A program made the position numbers and the translations under genes. The notes below the pieces were generated by a model. That model saw only the letters and a program-made list of their open reading frames with translations. It did no database searches and had not been told where the DNA came from. 9,186 bases of DNA from an uncultured Oscillospiraceae bacterium. Lineage in GTDB: Bacteria > Bacillota > Clostridia > Oscillospirales > Ruminococcaceae. Position 1 is the stretch's first letter. The number at the start of each line of letters is the position of its first letter. The stretch spans positions 1 to 9,186 of the forward strand of contig CAJULF010000080.1 in assembly GCA_910587135.1 (NCBI GenBank), given 5' to 3'. Of this stretch, positions 5,177 to 9,186 are shown in pieces.

Positions 5177-5337
5177 TGTATATAAAGTTTGACCGAGAGC
5201 GGATTATTTAAAAAATTTCAAAATTTCCGCAATCACGCGCCGTTCGCTTCGCTCACTTTGCGCGATTGCGGAAACCGGTCAGAATTTGCTGAGCATATTC
5301 TAATACTTTTTGAAATTTAATGCGCCGATATTGTGCT
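5177..5337 (+). repeat. Family 2 structured repeat, copy A
   Basis: The block begins TGTATATAAA and ends in GCGCCGATATTGTGCTG. The outer stem is AAATTTCAAAA (5213-5223) with TTTTGAAATTT (5308-5318), 11 bp. Arm 1 is 5224-5234 with 5264-5274, a perfect 11 bp, extended by GCGC pairs. Its loop carries GTTCGCTTCGCTC. Arm 2 is AGAATTTGC (5281-5289) with GCATATTCT (5293-5301), one mismatch. Related copies are at 7049-7314 and from 9021. The rest of the gap holds flanking hairpins at 5150-5169 and 5364-5382 and the family 1 repeat from 5460. There is no coding sequence. Confidence 0.82.
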
Positions 5338-5363
5338 GCAAATTGGATTTTTCTTCACGCTGA

Positions 5364-5382
5364 GAAGTGCCTTAGGACATTC
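5364..5382 (+). repeat. Second, weaker copy of the GAAGTGCCTTAGG hairpin
   Basis: The first 13 bases repeat 5150-5162 exactly. The right half has diverged, so the stem has a G-U and a mismatch. The pair of hairpins brackets family 2 copy A. Since each is nearly palindromic, they can also be read as inverted repeats of one another, like the flanks of copy B. Confidence 0.5.
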
Positions 5383-5459
5383 CTGCCAATCTATAAAAAT
5401 ATATCCCGCATAATATTCCGGATTATTTGCCAAAAGCAACCCAATAATCAGTCAGTATA

Positions 5460-5614
5460 GGCGCTGAAAGCATATGTAAACTGTACGCCCACGCATGAAT
5501 TTTCCGCAAGCCTCCTGACTGTCAACACGGAGCGAAGCGGAGAGTTGACAGTCAGGAGGGCTAACACGAACGCAAAGCGTTCGTGTGGTGCGGAAAATTC
5601 TTTTAAATAAGGAG
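5460..5614 (+). repeat. Family 1 structured repeat, copy 2, leader of the ybaK-like gene
   Basis: It differs from 1994-2148 at only nine positions. The outer stem GAATTTTCCGCA pairs perfectly with TGCGGAAAATTC (to 5600). The G-U of copy 1 is here an A-U. Arm 1 (CCTCCTGACTGTCAAC and its partner) replaces a G-U of copy 1 by G-C. Arm 2 has the same stem, but its loop is AAA instead of TTT. The copy ends in AAGGAG, and the ribosome site becomes AAGGAGG (5609-5615), five bases before ATG 5621. Similarity to copy 1 stops right after the Shine-Dalgarno. No separate promoter was recognised between 5383 and 5459. Confidence 0.88.
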
Positions 5615-5620
5615 GCAGCC

Positions 5621-6094
5621 ATGTCTGTTGAAAAAGCAAAGGAACATCTTGAAAAATACGGCTTCGGGGAGCGCGTCCGCGTATTTGAGCAGTCCAGTGC
5701 CACGGTGGAGCTTGCCGCGCAGGCTCTGGGGTGCGCGCCCGCTCTCATCGCGAAATCCCTCACATTCTCGGTGAACGGAGAGCCGATAATGATAGTAACG
5801 GCGGGGGACACCAAGATAGATAACGCGAAATACAAGGCGGAGTTCGGCGCAAAGGCGAAAATGCTGTCCGCTGAAGATGTGGACCGACTTATCGGTCACT
5901 CCGTGGGCGGAGTGTGTCCGTTCGGGATAAACGAGGGAGTGCGGGTATTTCTTGACAGCTCCCTTAAACGCTTTGAAAAGGTATTTCCCGCCTGCGGAAG
6001 CGGCAACACCGCGGTCGAGCTTTCCATAGCGGAGCTTGAGCGGTGTTCGGGATATGAAAAATGGATAGACGTCTGTAAGGGGGCAGAGCTTTGA
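5621..6094 (+). CDS. YbaK/ProX-family aminoacyl-tRNA deacylase
   Basis: It has 157 residues, a single trans-editing domain related to the INS domain of prolyl-tRNA synthetase. Proteins of this fold hydrolyse mischarged tRNA such as Cys-tRNA(Pro) or Ala-tRNA(Pro), in the cytoplasm. The AKSL segment holds the conserved lysine (Lys45). GHSVGGVCPFG (92-102) is the glycine-rich signature typical of the ProX/YbaK branch. LDSSL (111-115) and GSGNTAVELS (126-135) complete the pattern. The exact tRNA substrate cannot be assigned. ATG 5621 follows AAGGAGG by five bases. An upstream in-frame GTG at 5585 lies in the repeat and is not favoured. The stop TGA overlaps the TTG start of the next gene as TTGA, so the two are co-transcribed and probably translationally coupled. 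Confidence 0.88.
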   Translation: MSVEKAKEHLEKYGFGERVRVFEQSSATVELAAQALGCAPALIAKSLTFSVNGEPIMIVTAGDTKIDNAKYKAEFGAKAKMLSAEDVDRLIGHSVGGVCPFGINEGVRVFLDSSLKRFEKVFPACGSGNTAVELSIAELERCSGYEKWIDVCKGAEL

Positions 6095-7026
6095 AAAAGG
6101 ATGTGATCTTCAGGCTTTCCTCACCCTACCGCGACGATTTCCGCGTAATGGGATACCGTTTCGGAAAGGGTGAGAGATCCTGCTGTATTATCGGGTCGCT
6201 CCGTGGAAACGAGATACAGCAGCTGTATATGTGCGGACAGCTTGTAAATGTTCTAAAGCAGCTGGAAAGCAAAGGAGATATCGCTCACGACAGAGAAATA
6301 TTGATTATACCTTCGATAAATAACTACGGCACAAATCTCAGCAAAAGCTTCTGGTGTCTGGACAATACCGATGTGAACCGCACTTTCCCGGGTAACGCGG
6401 AGGGGGAAACCACCGAACGCATAGCGGCGGGAGTTTTCTCCGAAATAAGTGCCTATCAGTACGGGGTTCAGTTTGCGAGCTTCTATATCCCCGGAGTGTT
6501 TATCCCGCATGTGCGCATGATGAAAACCAACAAAGAGAACGCGGCGCTTGCGAACCTTTTCGGGCTGCCCTATGTTATATTGAGGACACCCAATTTCCTT
6601 GACCAGGGCACACTGAACTATAACTGGCAATTGGGGAACACCTCCGCGTTTTCGGTATATACCAACGCTACCGAGAGCATAGACGAGGAGTCTGCGAAGC
6701 AAGGCGTTTCGGCAGTGCTGAGATTTCTCTCCAGAATGGGAATAATAAAGTACAAATGCCACGGCGGATTTATGGGAGCAATCGTTGACGAGGACGATAT
6801 GCTAAATATAAAAAGCGGTGCGGCGGGGATATACCGCAGCATAAAGCGCTCGGGTGATGAGGTAAAGCAGGGCGAGCTTCTGGCGGAAATAATCCATCCA
6901 TATGAGGGAGAGGTAATAGATCGTGTCACCGCCCCCGCGGACGGAATAATTTTCTTTACCCACACCAAGCCGCTGGTAATGGAAAACAACGTTATCTTCA
7001 AGATGATAAAACGACTGCATAAATAA
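6091..7026 (+). CDS. AstE/AspA-like (M14-type) protein with an altered zinc site
   Basis: It has 311 residues. The frame of succinylglutamate desuccinylase/aspartoacylase proteins is clear: GSLRGNE (35-41) sits where the zinc-binding HGNE is usual, NTDVNRTFPGNAEGETTER (92-110) matches the family's DLNR-FPG-G-TER block, and a C-terminal beta-barrel-like domain (about 224-308) follows. The first zinc ligand is Arg38 instead of His; Glu41 is kept. The second His (normally in DLH) is replaced in QFAS (127-130), apparently by Ala129. The family's catalytic Glu region reads FSVYTN. Usual zinc-dependent deacylation or peptidase activity is therefore doubtful, and a binding or different catalytic role is possible. 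The start is TTG 6091 with AAGGGGG seven bases upstream; the next in-frame ATG would remove 19 residues. It overlaps the ybaK-like gene. Confidence 0.8.
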   Translation: MKKDVIFRLSSPYRDDFRVMGYRFGKGERSCCIIGSLRGNEIQQLYMCGQLVNVLKQLESKGDIAHDREILIIPSINNYGTNLSKSFWCLDNTDVNRTFPGNAEGETTERIAAGVFSEISAYQYGVQFASFYIPGVFIPHVRMMKTNKENAALANLFGLPYVILRTPNFLDQGTLNYNWQLGNTSAFSVYTNATESIDEESAKQGVSAVLRFLSRMGIIKYKCHGGFMGAIVDEDDMLNIKSGAAGIYRSIKRSGDEVKQGELLAEIIHPYEGEVIDRVTAPADGIIFFTHTKPLVMENNVIFKMIKRLHK

Positions 7027-7048
7027 CACAGCCGCAATATCAACTTTT

Positions 7049-7314
7049 AAGGCGATACCGCACAAAGATTGTACGTCCGGATTGAATATAAGGGTTGACC
7101 TAAAGCGGAATTATTAAAATAATTTCCAAATTTACTCACTCATGCTCCGTTTCACTTCGTTTCGCTCTGCGCGGCTGCGGAAACCGATCAGAATTTGCTA
7201 TGCAAATTCTGACGCTTTTTGAAATTTCATACGCCGACATTGTGTTGCGAACAAGCTTTTTCTACAAGCTGACCGTACAAATCACGAAGGGCGATCTTTG
7301 TGCGGTGCTGCCTT
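7049..7314 (+). repeat. Family 2 structured repeat, copy B, with long flanking inverted repeats
   Basis: The core (about 7081-7245) aligns with copies A and C. The outer stem is 7121-7130 with 7217-7226, one mismatch. Arm 2, TCAGAATTTGC (7188-7198) with GCAAATTCTGA (7202-7212), is a perfect 11 bp. Arm 1 is degenerate here (TTTACTCAC against CTGCGGAAA). Outside the core, 7049-7069 pairs with 7294-7314 at 20 of 21 positions, including two G-U pairs, making a long closing stem. The right end lies 19 bases before the antiporter ATG. The gap 7027-7333 contains nothing else coding. CGTACAAATC near 7274-7283 also resembles the complement of 7067-7075. Confidence 0.82.
7095..7123 (+). promoter_or_regulatory. 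Possible promoter inside repeat copy B for the antiporter gene
   Basis: TTGACC (7095-7100), a 17-base spacer and AATAAT (7118-7123) could act as a promoter for the gene at 7334. The TTGAC motif is conserved in all three family 2 copies, but copies A and C have only AAAATT or AAAAAT at the -10 position, so only copy B looks usable. The leader would be about 200 nt and would contain the whole structured repeat. Confidence 0.35.
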
Positions 7315-7333
7315 AACTGTAACGGGGGGATAT

Positions 7334-8977
7334 ATGACTCTTACTCTTATTATAATTCTTACCGCTGTGGTGCTGGTACTGTGCGTTTTTTCGGACAGAC
7401 TTTCGGGAAAGATAGGCGTTCCGGCTTTGTTGATCTTTATCGGAGTGGGTATCTTTTTCGGAATCGACGGCGTAATACATATCCCGTTTGAGGATTACAG
7501 CTTCGCGTCAAACGTCTGTGAAACCGCGCTTATAATAATCATGTTCACGGGCGGATTTTCCGTGAAATGGAATACCGCAAAGCCGGTAATGGTAAAGGCG
7601 GGACTTCTGTCTACGCTGGGAGTTGTGATAACGGCGGGAGTTACGGCGGCTTTCTGCTATTTTGTGCTTAAATTCAATTTTGTGGAGAGTTTTCTGGTGG
7701 GAGCGGTAATAAGCTCCACAGACGCGGCTTCGGTATTCTCGGTGCTGCGCTCGAAAAAGCTGAATCTTAAAAACGGACTCGCGCCGCTGCTGGAGGCGGA
7801 AAGCGGAAGCAACGACCCCTTTTCCTATATGCTGACTATTATTGCCATATCGCTGATAAAAGGCGGCGGTACGAGCTTTATATGGCAGCTTATACTTACA
7901 CAGCTTGTTTTCGGCACTGTTTTCGGCTTTCTGGTGGGATTTGCGGGAGCTTTTGTCGCGAAGCACTTCAAAGCCGCCACAGAGGGCTTTGAGTGTATTT
8001 TGTTCCTTGCCGCGGCGCTGCTTGCATACGGATTACCCGCAATGATAAACGGAAACGGATATCTCAGTGTTTATATTGCCGGAATAATTATCGGAAACGC
8101 CGATATACCGCAAAAGGGTGAGGCGGTAGTGTTCCTGAACGGAACAACGGGAATATGTCAGATTCTCGTGTTCTTCCTGCTGGGTCTGCTGTCCACGCCA
8201 TCGGAATTCGGGGAAAGTATTCTGCTTGCCGTGCCCGTTTACCTTTGCCTTACACTGCTGTCTCGTCCGATAGCCGTAATGATTTTCGGAGGAAAATCCC
8301 CTATAAAGGACAGAATTTTCATCTGCCTTGCGGGACTCCGCGGAGCGTCCTCCATAGTTTTCGCGATACTTGCCATGGACGGCGGGAATTCCGCTACGGA
8401 TCATAATATATTCAATATAGTATTCTGCGTATGCCTTATGTCCATGCTGGTGCAGGGTACTCTGCTTCCCTCCGCGGCGCGGCGGCTGAATCTTATCGAC
8501 GACAATTCAAATGTCCTCAAAACCTTTAACGACTACAAGGAGGAGGACTCCATAACCATGATGCGCATGTTTGTTCCCGAAGGTCACCCATGGGAAAACA
8601 AGACGCTCAGCGAAGCTGTGCTGCCGACGGGTTCTTTGGCGGTGATGATAAAGCGGGACGGGGAAACCATTATACCTCGCGGAAACACGCAGATACTCGC
8701 CAACGACAGTGTGGTAATGTCTGTTCCGCCTTATGAAAGCGATAAATCCCTAAAACTGCGGGAAATAAAAATAAAGGGAAGCCATCCATGGCTTGGCTGC
8801 AAGATACGCGATCTTAAACTGCCAGACAGACTGCTTATAGTTATGATAAAGCGCGGCGATGAAAATCTTATCCCCTCGGGAACGACAGAGATCCGCGGAG
8901 GAGATATCGTTGTAATTACCGATACGGAGGAAAGCGCAAGTCCGCCGATACACTATAAAGAAAAGACAAAAAAATAA
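7334..8977 (+). CDS. CPA1-family cation/proton antiporter (CvrA/NhaP2-like) with two RCK_C domains
   Basis: It has 547 residues from ATG 7334. An integral membrane part of about a dozen hydrophobic segments (1-385) carries SSTD (127-130), ESGSND (156-161) and GLRGAS (334-339), the functional signatures of the K+/H+ or Na+/H+ exchangers of the CvrA/NhaP2 group. The cytoplasmic tail holds two similar RCK_C/TrkA_C modules (about 405-465 and 475-530), each with HPW, (L/I)xVMIKR and IPxG. Such modules bind regulatory ligands such as nucleotides (c-di-AMP in some Firmicutes transporters). The likely job is K+ or Na+ efflux coupled to H+ entry for ion and pH balance; the ion is not readable. The ribosome site is G-rich (GGGGGG, 7324-7329) and close to ATG. 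A TTG at 7298 in frame lies in the repeat stem and lacks a ribosome site. Confidence 0.9.
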   Translation: MTLTLIIILTAVVLVLCVFSDRLSGKIGVPALLIFIGVGIFFGIDGVIHIPFEDYSFASNVCETALIIIMFTGGFSVKWNTAKPVMVKAGLLSTLGVVITAGVTAAFCYFVLKFNFVESFLVGAVISSTDAASVFSVLRSKKLNLKNGLAPLLEAESGSNDPFSYMLTIIAISLIKGGGTSFIWQLILTQLVFGTVFGFLVGFAGAFVAKHFKAATEGFECILFLAAALLAYGLPAMINGNGYLSVYIAGIIIGNADIPQKGEAVVFLNGTTGICQILVFFLLGLLSTPSEFGESILLAVPVYLCLTLLSRPIAVMIFGGKSPIKDRIFICLAGLRGASSIVFAILAMDGGNSATDHNIFNIVFCVCLMSMLVQGTLLPSAARRLNLIDDNSNVLKTFNDYKEEDSITMMRMFVPEGHPWENKTLSEAVLPTGSLAVMIKRDGETIIPRGNTQILANDSVVMSVPPYESDKSLKLREIKIKGSHPWLGCKIRDLKLPDRLLIVMIKRGDENLIPSGTTEIRGGDIVVITDTEESASPPIHYKEKTKK

Positions 8978-8985
8978 CAAAAACA

Positions 8986-9014
8986 CTGCTGTTAAGAATA
9001 CTTCTTAACAGCAG
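8986..9014 (+). terminator. Perfect 13-bp hairpin after the antiporter gene, no U-tract
   Basis: CTGCTGTTAAGAA (8986-8998) pairs with TTCTTAACAGCAG (9002-9014) around TAC, eight bases after the stop codon. CGCCAG follows rather than a T-run. It occupies the same place relative to family 2 copy C as the hairpin 5150-5169 does to copy A. It may be a 3'-end stabiliser, or part of the repeat unit. Confidence 0.55.
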
Positions 9015-9020
9015 CGCCAG

Positions 9021-9186
9021 ACTGTATATAAAGGTTGACATAGGGCTAATTATTTAAAAAAATTTCAAAATTTCCGCTAATCATACTCCGCTTCACTTCG
9101 TTCCGCTCCGCATGCTTAGCGGAAACCGCGTGCGTTTGCGTTCGCAAACGCACGACTTTTTGAAATTTCATGCGCCGACATTGCGT
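9021..9186 (+). repeat. Family 2 structured repeat, copy C, cut by the window end
   Basis: It starts ACTGTATATAAAGGTTGACA and runs to the last base. The outer stem is 9060-9070 with 9158-9168 (perfect 11 bp). Arm 1 is TTTCCGCTAA (9071-9080) with TTAGCGGAAA (9116-9125), with CTTCACTTCGTTCCGCTCC in the loop. Arm 2 is CGTGCGTTTGCG (9129-9140) with CGCAAACGCACG (9143-9154), perfect 12 bp. Arm 2 shares little sequence with copy B (TCAGAATTTGC) yet pairs fully. Confidence 0.82.

Noticed and set aside
5177..5337. Insertion sequence with its own transposase
   Set aside because: The element is too short to encode a protein and shows no open frame. It could only be a non-autonomous element.

Overview
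The window reads as a chromosomal segment of a low-to-mid GC Gram-positive bacterium, most likely a gut-type Clostridia member (Oscillospiraceae/Ruminococcaceae-like). This placement is an inference. It rests on strong AAGGAGG-type ribosome sites, consensus TTGACA-17-TATAAT promoters, TTG starts, the style of the housekeeping proteins, and large structured repeats between genes. Six protein genes of normal size lie on the + strand and one tiny gene lies on the - strand.

Positions 1-513 hold a terminator and then a compact convergent locus that looks like a type I toxin-antitoxin module of the Fst/par kind. A 29-residue hydrophobic peptide is encoded on the - strand (213-302) behind a perfect-consensus promoter and a 12-base Shine-Dalgarno. 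A short RNA of about 80 nt is driven from its own perfect-consensus promoter on the + strand. The two transcripts meet at a 10-bp hairpin that probably terminates both. Two short direct repeats, one set in the short RNA and one over the toxin start, give the RNAs complementary patches. A further promoter at 451-479 then drives aspartate kinase.

Positions 514-5142 encode aspartate kinase (lysine/threonine/methionine pathway), thymidylate synthase ThyA, and a 707-residue NYN-domain protein. The last carries what I read as six OST-HTH/LOTUS modules and is a putative RNA-binding nuclease. thyA and the NYN gene are 36 nt apart and probably share a transcript.

Positions 5621-8977 encode a YbaK/ProX-type aminoacyl-tRNA deacylase overlapping an AstE/AspA-like protein that lacks the family's usual zinc ligands, then a CPA1-type cation/proton antiporter with two C-terminal RCK_C modules.

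The gaps between genes are largely filled by two repeat families. Family 1 (155 bp, two copies, about 94% identical, no indels) sits directly upstream of thyA and of the ybaK-like gene and ends at the Shine-Dalgarno. It folds as an outer 12-bp stem closing two hairpin arms. Family 2 (about 165-bp core, three copies, the last cut by the window edge) lies in the gaps after the NYN gene, after the AstE-like gene and after the antiporter. It has the same outer-stem-plus-two-arms plan, with arm sequences that differ between copies while keeping pairing in most stems. Both families share a GGAGCGAAGCGGAG-like loop motif in opposite orientations. I found no tRNA, rRNA, CRISPR array or transposase gene.
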